From: Aminobacter sp. HY435
Lineage (GTDB): Bacteria > Pseudomonadota > Alphaproteobacteria > Rhizobiales > Rhizobiaceae
Direction of reading: 5' to 3'
Assembly (NCBI RefSeq): GCF_027568395.1
Contig: NZ_JANKZL010000004.1
Coordinates: forward strand, 186,001-250,000
Length of the DNA: 64,000 bases
The notes under the pieces were generated by a model. The model worked only from the letters and a program-made list of their open reading frames with translations. It searched no databases and was not told where the DNA came from. Position numbers and translations under genes: made by a program. Below are positions 36,701 to 51,700 of the stretch, in pieces. Every line of letters starts with the position of its first letter. Position 1 is the first letter of the stretch.

Positions 36701-39700
36701 CGACATTGTCGATCAGGTCGAACAACACAACTTCTCGCAACAATGAAGGCGCTGTGTTGGGAACGACAGGATTGCGCTGCCAGACAGCGTTTTTCCAACT
36801 GGTGCCTCCGGCAAGGCCTCGCGCTATGATTCCGTTGTCGCCCAGGATGACATCATCGCCGTCGCCCCCGGAGATGCCATCCCCCCCGTCGGCTCCACCG
36901 ACTACGTTGTGGCCGCCGATGATGTCATCGTCGCCGCCTTCGCCGTGCAGGTTATCAGTGCCTTGCTGGCCGACCATGATGTCGTTTCCATCCCCGCCAT
37001 GGATCGTGTCCCAGGTGCCGCCATGGCCGGCACCCGTATAGATCGACAGGACCCACTGGCTCGGCGGCGCCTTGGCATTGAAGAGGCCGTGGTCGCCGAA
37101 GAGGATGTCGTCGCCGGCCAGCCCGTAAACCAAGTCGTTCGCGGTGCCCGCAATGACGATGTCATTGCCCGCACCGGCGGTGATGACGTCACTTCCGCCT
37201 CGTGTCGGATCGATCGTCAGGCCGCGCTGCAGGTCGGCCAGTCGTATCGATGCTATGGTAACGATCTCGAATTCAAGCCGGGCGTTGTCGCCGAAGATGA
37301 TATCGGCACCGCCGCCGGTGGTAATGGTGTCGCCCATCGCGCCGCCAACGACGATCTGGTCGCCATTGCCGGTTGTGATGGTGTCCGATCCGCCCTTGTC
37401 GGTATCGATCGAATAGGCCAGCGTCGGCAGCGTATTATCGAACTCGGCATAGGCGCTGTCGCCGAACACCACGCTGCTGCCCGTGCCGATGGCGATCTTG
37501 TCCCCGCCACCGCCGCCAAAGACAACGTGGCTGCCGTCGCCGGCAGTTATGTCATCGATGCCGTCATTTGAATCCCAGGCACTGCGAGCCGATGCCAGGC
37601 CGCCGGCAAGATATATGGCTTTGCCGTTGTCGCCCAGGATGACGTGATTGCCACCACCGGCATTGATCTTGTCGCCGAATGAACCGCCCATCAGCACATG
37701 GTTGCCGCTCAACACCGTGATCGTGTCGGCACCGCCATAACCATGGTCCATCGTTTCGACGCGCAGCCGTTTGCCTGTGTCGTCGAACAAGGCAAAGCCG
37801 TTGTCACCGAGGATGACGCTATCGCCATTGCCCGCAGTCAGCGTGTCTGCGCCACTACCGCCGAATATTATGTTCTTGCCCGAACCGGCATTGATGTCGT
37901 CGTCTCCGCCGTTGGATGGGTTGCTGGTCGCGACCATCACAACCGTTCGGTCCCGCATCATGTCCAGCGTGCCAACGTCGAGCACCAGCGGTGAGTTCGC
38001 GACCGTGGGCATTTGCGCAATGATGCCATGATCGCCGATGATCAGGTCGTCGACGTCCCCACTGGTGATCTTGTCGGCACCGGCAGCTTCGGCAACGCCC
38101 TGGGCATTGATGCCATCGTCGTCGATGATGACGGTACGAGTGAGATAGCCGACGTTGAAGGACGAGTCGCCAATGATCCAGTTCTTCCCCGTACCGCCAT
38201 TGATCGTGTCGTCGCCGGCGCCGCCGGCGATGAAGCTGGTGCCCTTTCCGCCCGTCAGCACATCCTTGCCGGCGCCGCCGTCGATGACCACGACGCCCTT
38301 GGCGCCCGACGCATTGATCGTGTCGTTACCGGTGTTGAGGAACAGGTAGGCCGTGCCGTTGGGGACCGATGGCGTCGCGCTGTAGCGCTTGCCATCTGCC
38401 GACGTGTCGCCAAACAATACGACGGGGCCGGTGCTGTCGACCACCGTCAGCGTGTCGTCGCCGCCACCGCCATGAACCACCGTCAAAGTGTTCGCTGCCG
38501 TGCTTTGGATGACGAAATTGTCGTTGGCCACGCCCAGCAGGACCTCGACGACACCGACGTCTGTGTAGGTGATGCCTCGAGCCACCGGCACCGGCGGCTT
38601 GCCGTCATTGTAGTCGACCATCAAAGGGGTAGTCGGCATGCCAAGCCCCGTGATCGTATTCGCAGTGAGTACGCCTGACAGCGGTGCTTGTGCCGTGTCG
38701 CTGAACACCACGAGTTGATCGACATCGCCCAAGCCACTCTGGCCGGGGTTCGCGACAACCGGATGATTGACCTCCGTCGGCAGGGCAACGGCTACGGTGA
38801 GCGAGCGGTCGGTAGCGCCGACGCCGCCGATGATATGCAGCGGTCCGGCGATGCGGTTGAGTTCGTGCGGCTGCTGCGAGAACACGCGGATGCCACTTGG
38901 CGGCGCTTGCACGGTCCCATCGAAGACAAGCGTGACCGTCACAGGCAGGTTCCAGTCGGCATCCGTAAAATCAACGTAGAACTTGCCCGAGCCGTCCTGC
39001 TGAACTCTTGGATTCGCCGCCAGGTCTACGCGCGCCTGCCCGTCGATGTTGATGTAGATCCGGACCGGCGCTGTCGGCTTCGCTGTCAGGACGATCTGGT
39101 AGGTATCGCTCTCGCCAGCCTGTGAGACAGTGGTGCTGCCGTCGGTTTCGATGATCTCGACTCCGGGCGTCTCGGCGTCGACAACGTCGACATCAACGGC
39201 CTGGCTTTCCGCGTTGGCGTAGACACCTCCTGGCGTCGTTTCGACGCTATGCTGGATCGATTGGACAAGGCGATTTTCGGCAACCCCGTCTGCGGTCGAG
39301 GTAACCGTGACAATTTGCGCATCGTTCCAGGCGAAGACCCCGTTGCCGGCCACCAAACCGAACTTGATCTCGGTGACGGACAGGTTGAGCTGATTGCCGC
39401 TGGTCAGCCTGACTGTAACGACCTCGCCTGCTGCCGGCGGCTTGGTCAGTGCCACGGTGTAGCTGTCGCCGGCCGCATCGCCCTCGCGCACCCCGGTCGA
39501 ACCGCCGCTTTCGGTGATGAGAACGTCCGCCTTGTCGTCATCGATGACAGTGACCAGCACATTGGGAATCTGGTAGCCGTCGAAGCGGCCCGGCGCCGTT
39601 GGCGACAGCGGATTGCCCGCGGCATCCACGTGGATGACCGAATGGCTTATCGCAACCACCGCCTGTCCCTCTTCGGCCAGGTCATCGGCTGCCTTCACAT

Positions 39701-42700
39701 AGATCACCTTGCCGGCAGCCCAGTTGCTGCCATCGAAGGCTACGGTGAGCGATTCTGCGTAGTTGATGCCGTCGAGCGAAACGAGGATCGTCTTGCCGTT
39801 CTTGCCGCGCAAAGCGGCCGAAGCCTGCGCCGCCGAAACCGTCACATAGGCAATGGTGCCGGCAATCGGCGCCATAGGCAGGGTCAGCTTGTAGGTATCG
39901 AACGAGTTGATGTCGCCCTCGCGCACCTTCAGTCCGTCGGCGATGTCCACGGCAGCGCTCGTGTCGCCCTTTGCGGTCAGGTCGAGCCCCCGCACGAACA
40001 GGCCATTGTAGCGCGGATCGGTGCTGGAAACGGTGTGGCTGACGACACCGCTGCCGCCGTTGCCGTCGTCCGAAACCACCGTCTTGGTGACGTCGCCGGC
40101 GACGTTGAACGTGTCACTGCCCAGGCCGCCGATGATGGTCGTGACCACATCGCTCGCCGTCGAAAGCACGTAGAAGGTATCGTCGCCCTCGAGCCCATCG
40201 ACATCGATCGCCTCGGCATTGGCGACGCGGACTGTCAGCCCCGCGCCGTAGATACCATCCTTGGTGATGACGAAAACATCGGCCAGTTCGGTGCCGAGCA
40301 CCACGACCCTGTCGAAGCCCGCCCCACCGTCGATGCTGACTGGCGCATTGACATTGTACTGGATGATGTCGTCTCCGGCGCCGCCGTTCAGCTTGACGTT
40401 GACGCCCTCGGCCAAGGCGAATGCACGGATTACGAATTCGTCGTTTCCGTCCTCGCCTTCCAGCCTGAGATCGGCATGGTTGGAGTAGACGCTGAACTTG
40501 TCGTTGCCGTCACCACCATAAAGCACGGCCGGCAGCGTAATGCCCTTCGACAGATAGCCGAGGGTCGTTACGATCGTCTCAAAACGATCCTCCACCGGGG
40601 TAATCGCATAGCTGCCGCTTGGATCGAGCTTGCCGTCGGCCCCGACCTTCTGGTCACGCGAACTGCCGAACACCTGGCCGACCTGGAAGAAGTCGTCACC
40701 CAGCCCGCCATCGACCGTCAGGATTGCGGCGTTGTCGTCGAAGTAGAAACTGTCATTACCGGCATTGCCGTTGACCACGACGCGCCCGTTGATACTGGCG
40801 TTGTAGTTGATGCGTTCAACCGCCGAAGAATACCCGCCACCGGCCAGTGGCCGCATGTTGGCGATGAAGTTCTTGCGGAACAGGAAGCTGTCGGCGGCAG
40901 CGGTTCCTTCGATGGTCAGCGTGTCGACACCGTCATTGCTTGCGCCGCTGTCGCGCACGTTCATGACATAGTCCGAGGTGCCCTCGATATTGACGATCAC
41001 GGCGTCGGTGCCGCCCTGGCCATCGATGGTCAGCTCGTCGCGCAGGTCGCGCCCGTTGGCATCCTTCGCGAAGGCACCTGTCACCGCCACACCATTGTAG
41101 GTGTTCATCGTCGGCAGCCTGTCGATGACGATCTTGTCGTTGCTTGCACCGCCGCGAACGAAGGTGTTGCCGCGCAATGCCACCACGTCGAGCAGGATCT
41201 CGTCCCTGTCGAGACCGCCATTGACCTCGATCACGGGTGCCTGGAACGTGCCGTACAGCTCGATTTTCGAGCCTGTTCCCGCGTCGGGATCGGCGTTGCC
41301 AGGGGCCTGATAGTCGCCGGTGATGACGATCTTGGTCTTGGCGATGATCGTCGCCGTTGCGCTGACCAGCACGTCGTCCCCGGCAAGCAGACGCACCTCG
41401 CCTTCGGTCGCCGTAAGCGTGACGCCAGCCGCCACGATGATGTCGTCGCCGTCTCCGGCCTTGTCCACGGCCAAGAATTCCAGCTCGGCATCCTGCACTA
41501 GGCTCTTCTCGGTAATCGTGATCGGGCTCGAAGCCATGATGAAGGCGCTGCCGCCGGCAGTGACGCCGGAAATGTCGCTGCGGACGCCACCCACGACCAA
41601 CGCGCCCAGATTGTGGATCCACGTATTGTTGTCGCGCGACCAGGATTCGAGGTTGCCGACCTGGGTTACCACCCGCTTGCCGCTGGTACCGATGTCGGTG
41701 CTGGCAAACAGGTAGGCCCGACGAGAAACCACGTTGGCCAACGCATCGGTGCGGCCATTGAGCATGCTGCCGTTCAAGACGGTGAGGAAGGCAACCGCGT
41801 CCTCGAAAGCAGCAGCGTTGAGCAGGCCGGTCTTAACCTCGCGCAGGATCATGTTCCCGGCCGATTCGATCAGGTAGACACTGCCCCTGTCGGTGTAGGC
41901 GCTAACCGAACCGGCAGCGGCGAAGGAGCTGTCGATCTCCAGTTCGTCGCCGATTGCCCCGACGTCGATGAACGCGCGCAGCGTCACATGCCTGCCAATG
42001 ACATCGGCCTTTGTGCGGATCGGCGTGCCATCCGTTTGGAAGCTTGTCGGCAGTTCGGCATCGACGATGGATCCGGCGACAGCCGTCAGGCTGACGTCGC
42101 CGTTCGTCGACTTGATGCCACGCACGTTCATGTTGCCATGGGTTTCGGTCAAATAGATCGACCCGGCGGCGGCGGCAGTGATCGTGCCGTCGTTGAGGTG
42201 TCCGCTCGTCGTGTTGTTGACCGTCCCGGTGACGTCGATCTCCAGAGCATTGGTGTCGGTGCCGATCGTGCCCCCGGCAGTTAGCAGGACATGCCGCGCC
42301 TCGACCTTGGTGGCGTCAGAACCTGCTATTGCATCGAGGATGGAGCCGAGCGTCGACGTAAGAATGGCATCGCCGCTGCGCGAATAGACGGATTCCAGGC
42401 GTAGATCTGAAGTCGGCGCCGTGATGCGCACGTCGTCCTGGGCGCGCGCGATCAGCCCGCCCTCGCCGCGCATCGTCACGGTGATTGCCTTGCCAGCTTC
42501 GCCGATGTGGCCCTTTCCGGCCTCGAGCAGGATGTCGCGACCGTCGAGATTGACACCTCCGCCCGCCGCAAGACCGTTGGTGATGTTGCCATCGACCTTG
42601 ATGCGGATCGTGTCACCCGTCGCACCGCCGACGCCGGCAACGATATTGCCCAGTTCTATGCTGCCGTCGGAACCGAGATAGACAGCCTCACCGGCCTTGA

Positions 42701-45700
42701 CCGCCAGCATGCCGGTCAGCGTGACATCGATATCCTCACGACGGTTGATCAGCACCTTGGTCAGGCGCGCCTGCGTGTCCATCGGGTCATCGAGCACCGC
42801 GCCGATGTTGACGGTGCTGCCAAGTTCGACAGTCAGCGTCTGGCCATCTTCAAGCGTGATTGTGCCTCCGGACACCGACTTGATCTTGTAATAGACGCTG
42901 TCTTCGGTGCTGTTCTGGCTGGTGCCGCCGACATAGATCAGGTCGCCCGCCTTGAACATGCCGGCCGGCCAGTTGCCACTCACCAGCTGGATCGTGCCGT
43001 TGTTTCCGACGTTGCCGAAATTGACCTGGGCCAGATCGACAAACGCACTGGCGAACTGGGCGACCCCGACCTTGAGCCCGGTCGCGCTTTCGGCGACGAC
43101 CGAGTGGCCTTCGATCAACGTGATCTTGTTGCCGACAACCTTGTCGATCTTGAGATAGCCACCGGTGCCGTTGGCTGCGCTGCCTTCGACGTAGATCAGG
43201 TCGCCTGCCTTGAACAGGGACGGCCAGTTGCCGCTGGCAAGCGTCAGGGTGCCACGCCCTCCTTCGTTGGCGAAGGCGACATTTACCCCCGACAGGAATT
43301 TCGTCGCATCGCCACGGCCTGTTTCGTAGCCGGAAATGAAGATGACATCCCGGCGCTCTGCCGCGGCCAGCGCCACCCGTTCGTCATCGGACAGTGGCTT
43401 CTGCAGGCTGCCATCGCCGAGATCGATGACAACTTCGCCCTCGACACTGCCAACCGACTTGGACGTTTCGATCGTGATGTTCTTCGCCGTGATGTTGCTT
43501 TGCTCGATCACGACCTCGGTGTCGCTCACCGATTTGGTCAACCCTGCGCTGAACGCATGAAGCAGTTCGTCTTCGGTCCACACCTTGACCGTCGAGATCA
43601 GGTCGGCGGCCGTTGCACCTATCGCAAACAGGAACTTCTGCCCGTTGACCAGGTTGGTGTCCTGAGCCGTCTCGTTGAGGCGACCAAACATCTTGTTCAG
43701 ATCGTGATAGTCGGCGCTCTTGGCGGCGGACAGCGCAGCTTCCTCGGCCGCCTGGCCGTCATCGATGTAGTCTTGCAGATTGTCGTCGACATAGTCGCCG
43801 ATGCGAGGAGCTACATAGTCTTCGAGACGAGCAGCGACGTAATACGCCAGATAGGTCTCCAGTTCCGGACCTGACAGCCCTGCGGCGCCGGCAGAATTTG
43901 CCCCCTCGTCCCGGAGCAACGCCGTGCCCTCTGTCGTGTACAAAGCCCTGGCTGTGGCGCTCAGCGCCTCGATGCCTTGCACTCGCAAGCGTTCGCGGAT
44001 CACATCGCGCTCGCTCTGCGAGACCGGCACTTCGTGAGCGGTATTGTAGACGGACGGATTCGCCTGCGTGCTGCGATACTGCCAGTAGAGTGCGTAGGCC
44101 GCATCGATATCCGAACGCCAGACATCGCCGAAGCCCTCATACTTGTCCTTGAGCAGGAGATACTGCGCGGTACGGCTCGCCTCGGCCGTCTGGATCGCCG
44201 CGTCGGCATCGCTGCCATATTGTGCCTGATATGCAGCCCTTTCGGCGTCGGTGAGTTTTACCGTCGTACCATCGTACTGGCCCTTGAAGCGCCAATACGT
44301 GTTGTATTCCTGACGGATGCCGGTTTCATAGCTGGACAGGACGGCGTTGATCTTGTCCTGCGCGCCCGTACCCGTCGTCAGCTGGAGGTCGCTCCAGACG
44401 CCGTTCTTCAGCTCCTCGTAGGCGCGTTCGTCCTTGACCCTGACATTGTCAGCATCAAGCAGCGAGCCTGCGACGACCTTGATGTAGACATTGCCGGCGG
44501 TGGTGATGCGCTCGACGCGCATGTCGCCGTCAATTTCCGAAACGAATACATTGCCTTGCGCGGTGATATTGACGCGATCGCCGTCGGCCACGCCGGAGTT
44601 GAGCTGCAGTGTCCTCGCCGTGCTGTTGCCGATGCCACCCAGGGCACCCGAGGGCAGCGTGCCCGCGGCGCCGACATAGTGGTCGGCGATCAGCGTGATG
44701 CTGCCACCCTTGACCAGGCCCGGGAGATAGCTGCCACCGAGTTGGTCGGCGACAACGATACCCGCATGGGCGGACAAGAAGACGTCGCCTTGCGCCGCCG
44801 CGACCGTATTGATCGACATGTCGCCCGATTTCTCGTTGATGCGAATGTCGCCTCTCGAGGACGTGGCGTTGAGGTAGGCATAGGCCGTGGTCGGCTGGTT
44901 TACACCCTTGTAGCCCTCCGGATACTGATCGACGAGGTCGATCTGCATGGCAAAGACGCCGGCGCCGATGCCGTCGTCGGCATCGAGATCGATGCGCACG
45001 CCCTGCACCACCGAATTTTCGTTGGTGGCTTCGATGACCGTCTGCGAGACGATCTGGGTCAGGCCCGTATCGTTAAGGATGCCGCCCTCGATCAGCACCT
45101 TGCCGGCGCCAGTCGACAGAACCTTGACCGTTGCCTCGGTGTAGCCAAGGAACTCGATTCCCACAGGCCGGTCGGCCTCGATCGAGTGGGTGGCAACCGT
45201 GCGCGAGCTGATCTCGGTGATGTATTCTTGCCAGTACGTCTTCTTGCCGTACCAGGTGCTGGTCGTCCACTTGTTGCCTGGCACCTTGCTGGAGTCCAGG
45301 ATCGTCGTGATGGTCTTGAAGTCGTACTGGGCGCTCACATTGCTTTCGAAGAAATAGTCGCTGCCGGGCACCAGAGTCGGCTGTGTCAGCAACTCTTTGA
45401 CGCTGCTGTGAAGCGCGCTGGGATCGGCCGCCAGGGCATCGATGCCGATCCACGCCGAGGTCCCGTATGTGTCGGTGATGCGGTCTCGTTGGGTGCTGGC
45501 CACCGACCAGCCATAGCGCCACCCCTCCTTGACCTGGTACGACGACAGGTAGTCGAACGCTCCAGCGGTGTTGGTCGGATTGCCGATGCTGCCGCCTACC
45601 GGCACCATCGTCCGGTTGAACTTCGGCGCGCCGCTGGTATTCGTTCCCGTCGGCGGCACCATCTGCGGCACGAACTGCGTGACGCGCACGTCGACGCTGC

Positions 45701-48700
45701 CATTGGGCTTGGTCTGGTACCAGGTCTGCGTATAGCTGCCCTCGACCGCGACGCCGTTTTGAATGACCGCCTTGGCCTTGTCGTTGAGGATGATGGTCCC
45801 AAGCCCGCGATCGGTCACATCGATGCGCTGAACGACGACGTCATAGTTGGTCGAATTGTTGACCGTCACATTGACGTAGCCACCAAGCGCCTTGATCTTG
45901 CCGTTGCCGGTGTTCATCAGCTTGCCGGTGATGGTGATCGAGCCGCCAGGCGTACGGAACTCCTGCAGGACGACGCGTCCGTTGGCGACATCCCAATAGA
46001 CCTTGAAGTCCTTGTAGGAAACGGACTTCAGCTCAACCCTCTCGCCCAGATTTTCGCCGCGCGCGATCCTGGCCTTGATGTCTGCGATCTCGGCTTCAGT
46101 GTCGCCGTCGATGTCGAGGACATAGTCCTCGTAGCCACTCTGGATCAGGCCGTTGAGGTTGATGTACTCGGCATTGATCGAGATGCGGCTGGCGTAGATG
46201 CCGTTGACCGCAGGCTTGGCGATCTCGGAACCGGCAACGCCCGTCAGATCGCTCATCCCGGTGCCGTCGCCGAGGTTTTTCCACGACGCGTATGGATCGC
46301 CGCCTGAATGGAAGACGCTGCCCGGCGGCAGATCGATCACCACCATGCCGGCAGTGATGACATCGAGCGTGGCGCTGCGGATACTGGCGTTGATGGTGAT
46401 GTCGCCGCCCGCGCCGGCCGAGTTGTCGATCGTAACCTTGGCCGTGATCGCGTCGATGTCGCCGGAGATCATGATACCCGGCCATGGCTTGTTGGGACCG
46501 CCCACATTCCACGTGTTCTTGATCAGAACCGTGGCCGCCATGTCGGCCACCTTGGTCAAGGTGATGTCGAGATTGGTTCCGGCTTGCGAATAGGCAAAGA
46601 ACGGATCGTTGCCACGGTTGGCCTTGTTGTCGTCCGCCACGTTGGCGAGATTGCGCGCAATAACCGTGGCGTTGGCCTGGGCCTTGGTGTCGAAGTCAGA
46701 GATCTTGTCCTGGAAGCCGTTGAGGAACACGCCTCCGTTGTTCTCCGGAATGTAGATCCCGGCGATATCCAGGAATGCCTCGGTACGGTTCTCGATGACG
46801 ACCTTGACGTTGCCTGGCGCGTCCAGCTTGCCATTGCCCTGGAGCACGTCGGTACGAATGTCGATATATCCGGCGGCGGCGTAAATCGGCGCAACCGAGA
46901 TGGTCAGCACGTTCCTCTTGATCGGAACAATTACCTTCAGCGGGTTGCCGTCGCTGTCTTTCAGGCCGTTCGGATCGTCCTTGATTTCGGCCAGCTTGAG
47001 GAACACCAGTTCCTTTTCGAGCCGTCGGATCTCGCCCTTGTAGAAGGCCACGAGGTCGGCATTGCTGCCGTACTCGGCCATCTTGGCGCGAGCCTTTTCG
47101 ATTTCCGCAAAATAGTTCGACTGCAGCGGCTCCTGCCCGATGCTGAGCGAGGCATTCTCCGCACCAGAACCATCTGTTTCGCCGCCGTGATAGATGATCG
47201 TCGGATTGGCGGTGCTGCCACCGATGCCGTCGATGATGACATTGACCGTGCGGTTGATGCCGGTCTGCACGGTGCCGTCGACCGTGACGACCGCATGCGC
47301 CTCCGTGTGCGCGGTGCCGTCGAACTGCTCATGCGCCTTGCCGCCGAGCGCGCTGTCGATGGCGCCCATCAGCGACGATGCCCAGTTGACCGCCTTGCCC
47401 TGCGCCGTCATGTGGGCCAGGCCGAAACGGTCGGCAAACAGCCGCACATTGCCGCCCGACCGCACGGTTGCCTGCGAGCCGATGTTGATGTTGTTCGACT
47501 GGAACAGGAAGACGTCTGCCGTCACGCTGTCGATCGGGATCGCGCTGCCCGCAAATGTATCGGCATACACGCCGAGCTTGTACTCATCGTGATTGAAATT
47601 GGCGTCCATGCCGACCAGCATGTTGACGTCACGCAAGGCCTCGATCAGCGCGCCGCGGCCGACGACGATATTGTTGTCCGGGCTTAGCTTGATGGTTGCA
47701 TTTGCCACAGTGACAGTGACGCCGCCGTAATTGTCGACGCTGTTGTCAGTGCGGGCGTCGGCATGCGTGTTGGCGGCAAGATCGATCTGGCCCGCCGTCT
47801 TCAGCACGATGTTGTTTGACGTCGCGGATGCGGGATTGCTGCCCAACTGGACGGTTGCATAGAGGTTTTCGGCATCGAGGATGCTTGCCGCGCCGATGCC
47901 CGAGCCAAGACCGCCACCCTTGTAGGCGACGCCCTCACGGTAGAAGATCTTGTTCATCGCCTTGAGCGAGAACTCACCGGCCTCGATCGAATTGCCGACG
48001 ACTGTCAGTTTGGCGTTGTCGTTGACGGTGACTTTGGTGTTCAGCGTCAGATGCGTCTCGCTGGTCACCCCGGCGCCCGTAAAAAGGCCGCCCGTGCTGC
48101 CGTCCACATTGCCGTTGATCGCGGGTTTGTCGAAGCGATTGACCGCATTCGCGACGATCGCACCGGCCTTGACCACCGCGCGAGCGCCAACCACGGCATC
48201 GACATTCGAAGTGATCCAGTTGTCGGCCTCGGCGCCCGAACCGGCCAGCAGACCGTAGGCGCTGGTCCTGATCGAGATATTGGCGCGCGTCAGGTGGTCT
48301 GCCTTCAGCACGAACCGCCCGGCTGTCGTCTTGTAGAGCTCGAACGCCAGATTGCTTTCGCCTGCGCGCTGCGTCGCCGCCTTGCTCAGGGTCACGCTCG
48401 CCTGATCACCAAGGACCGCCCGCGTGTAAGCGCGTGTCTCCGTCTTCGCGGCGGCCGCCGCGCCAGCCACCAGACCACCGGAGCCCGGATTTGCGCTGGC
48501 GAAATTGTCGTCCGATCCAACCGCCGAAATGTTCAGCGTGCCGGCATTGATGATGGTGGACGCACCAACCTCCGCCAGGGTGTTGGCAACATCGACGCCG
48601 CCGAGTTGGCGCGGCAGCGATTTGGCTGTCGCCTTGGTGGCACCGGCTGCGATCAGGCCATAGGCCGCACTGTCGGACTCGGCCTTCTGGCGGCTGTCGT

Positions 48701-51700
48701 TCTGGGCCGCAACACTGACCGCGCGCGCCGCGTTGATCACCACGCTTGCGCCGATAAGCGCGTGCACGGTGCTGGTGTTCAGCGCCTCGGTGATGGTGGA
48801 ATCGACACCGATGAGGCCGCCGACCAGGCCTTGCGCCTTGGCGCCCGCCGTGTCGCCGCTCGTTGGCAGCGTCTGGGCCGCCGTGATGCTAAGGTTGTCG
48901 ACAAAGTAGCTGGTCGTCGCTGTGGAAGCGGTAACGCGGGTGCCGACTTTCGACTTTGCTTCGGAAACGCCAACGGCCAGTGTTCCGGCATTGACGCCCT
49001 TGGCTTCCGAATAGGCCTTGGGCGTAGCCTTTGCGTCAACCGCGACGTCGCGCGCCCGGACCGTCGACTCCTCGACCTTGGCCGAGACCTGATTGTCTAT
49101 CTGCGAGGTCGCCGAAGCTCCCGCCGCCGCGACACTGATCATGCCGACCGCAAGTGCGATCGCGTCGACCATCGTGTTGACGGAGGTCTTGTCCTCGGCG
49201 GCAACGCGGATGTCGCCATTGACCTGAATCGAGCTGTTGGCCACCCAGGCCAGGGTCTCCGACGTGACTGTGTTCCTGGTGACGGAGCCGCCACCGGCAA
49301 CCGCGCCACCGATTCCCACGGCAGCGGCAACCGACGCCATGACTGCGCGAGACGTCAAGCTAGCGGTCTCGGATGCATGGACCGTAAGCAGTCCGCTCCC
49401 TTGCGCGTACGCAGGAAGGATGTTGTTGGTACGGTAGATGTAGCCATTCGACTGGACAGGAATCCAGCCGGTGACGACCACGTTGCCGGCATTGCGCAGA
49501 AAAGCACCAACATCGTTGTCGATCAGGTTGACGGCTTCTGCCACGCCGATCGACACGGCTCCGGCACCAAGGCCGATGGCCAGCGAAACCGCAGCCGCGC
49601 CGGCAAAGGCGTTGATGGTCGAAACATCCCTGGCATCGATATCGAGCGCGGCGACCTTGATCGCATTATTGGCGCCATCTTCGTGAACGTAGGCGTTGAC
49701 CTGCACCGCGACCTTGTTCTTGGTCGATGCGCCCGCACCGGCCAGGCCGAATGCGAACTTGCCGGCCGATACCGCCACCGCGCCTGCTGCGACCGTAGCG
49801 TCGATTGATTGGCTAGAACGCGCCTTGACCTCGACACGCCCCCAGCTGTCGAGGCTTGTGTCCTTGAGATAGGCAAGCACCTCGACCGGCATTCGCGTAC
49901 CGGCGTGATTGAAGCCGATATTGTTGTAGGCAACGCCCGCGCCGACCGACGCCTGGACTGCGACGCCGCCCACCGCCAAGCCGGCGGCGGCAGCGCCGAC
50001 CAGCGCAGTGATCGACGACGTGTTGTCAGCGCTGAAGGAGATGTTGCCACCAGACTTGAGCAGGCTGCTCTCGGCAAAGGCCCTGGTGCCGCCGAGGATG
50101 ACGTTGGAGGCCCCCGCACCGCCGCCGGACACCGCAACGCCAACTCCGCCGCCGGCAACCGAAACTGCCGCCGCGACAGAATCCGCCTTGATCGTTGCTT
50201 CCTGCACGGCCGAAACGGTGATCGTTCCAGGCGTTGCCGCGTTGGCAGGCGTCGGAGGATTCTGAAGCACCAGCCGCTGCGTCGGAAGGCCCTTGTCGAC
50301 CCAGACATAGACCGGATCGTAGACGGGGATGTCGGTGACGGCGACGTCGGCGTATCGCGTATATGCGTTGACGTCGTTTGCAATGGTGTTCTTGGCGATC
50401 GAGATGCCGATAGCGACCCCGACGCCGACCGAGCCGACCGCGCCCGCCACGGCGGCCGCACCGGCGATGGCGTCTATCTTGGCCTTGTTCTTCGCTTCGA
50501 CGAGCACGTTTGCGGCGCGGATGACAGCGAGATCGTTCGCCTTGCCGGTGATCATCGCATCGGTGGCGACGGCGATCATGTTTTCGGTGTAGACGCCCGA
50601 CCCGCCGACCCCGACGCCAACGCTGCCGCCGGCAAGTGCAACCGCACCGGCAAACACCTTGGCCGTGATATTCTGGCTGGAATTGGCCTTGACGGACAAA
50701 TTGCCGTCAGCGCTGACATCGCTGTCGCCGACATAGGCCCGAACGCCGCTGGCGCCATTGGCGCGGAGCACCGGCGACACGAAAACGTCGGCTTCGTTGC
50801 TGTTGGGGATGACCGGAACGTCCCAGTCGCCAATCGTGTTGATGGCGACAGAAATGCCGATGGCGGCACCGACGCCGGTCGACCCGACACCAATCGCCAC
50901 CGACAGCGCTGCAATGAACGCCTCGATCTTGGCCGTTGACAGCGCTTCGACGGTAACAGCCCCCTTGCTCGTCACCTTGCTGCCGACGATGACTGCATTG
51001 GTGTCGGTGTTGATGGTGTTTTTGGAGATCGCGCCTGCGCCGGAAATGGCAATGCCCGTCGAGCCGAAAGCCGCGGCGAACGAGGCCGCGACAGATTCCG
51101 CCTTTATGACTGAAGCATCCTTGGCCCGTGCAACGATACCGCCTGCTGACGTCGCCGCGACACCGTCATTGGCATTCTTGATACCGGCGTAAATGTCGTT
51201 GCTGATCGAGTTCTCGGCATAGGACAGGCCGATGGACAAGCTGACCCCGGTGCTGCCGACGGCGAATGCAATCGACGCCGCGCCGACGAAAGCGGAAATG
51301 TTGGATGTGTCCTCGGCGGTGATGATCATCGAGGCGGCATTTACGCCAGCCGTGATGCCCTGCGCGGCGTTGCTCGTGCCATCGCCATCTACGAAAGCCT
51401 GTGTCGCAACGGATATGTCGTTGCGTGCGCCCGCGCCGGCGCCGCTTGCCGCGACACCTGTCGAACCGCCAGCGATCGCCACGGATCCCGCGGCGACAAG
51501 AGCTTCGATATCCTGTTGGGACAGAGCCGCGACGGTCAAGACGCCCGACGACTTGACCGCCGAATCCTTGATGAAGGCCAAGACCTTGCTGCGGTCGCCC
51601 GCGCCATTGCCGATCTTGTTGATGGCAACAGCCACACCGATGGATGCGCCGATGCCTGTCGAGCCGATGCCGACAGCCGCGGATGCGGCAAGAACCGTGG

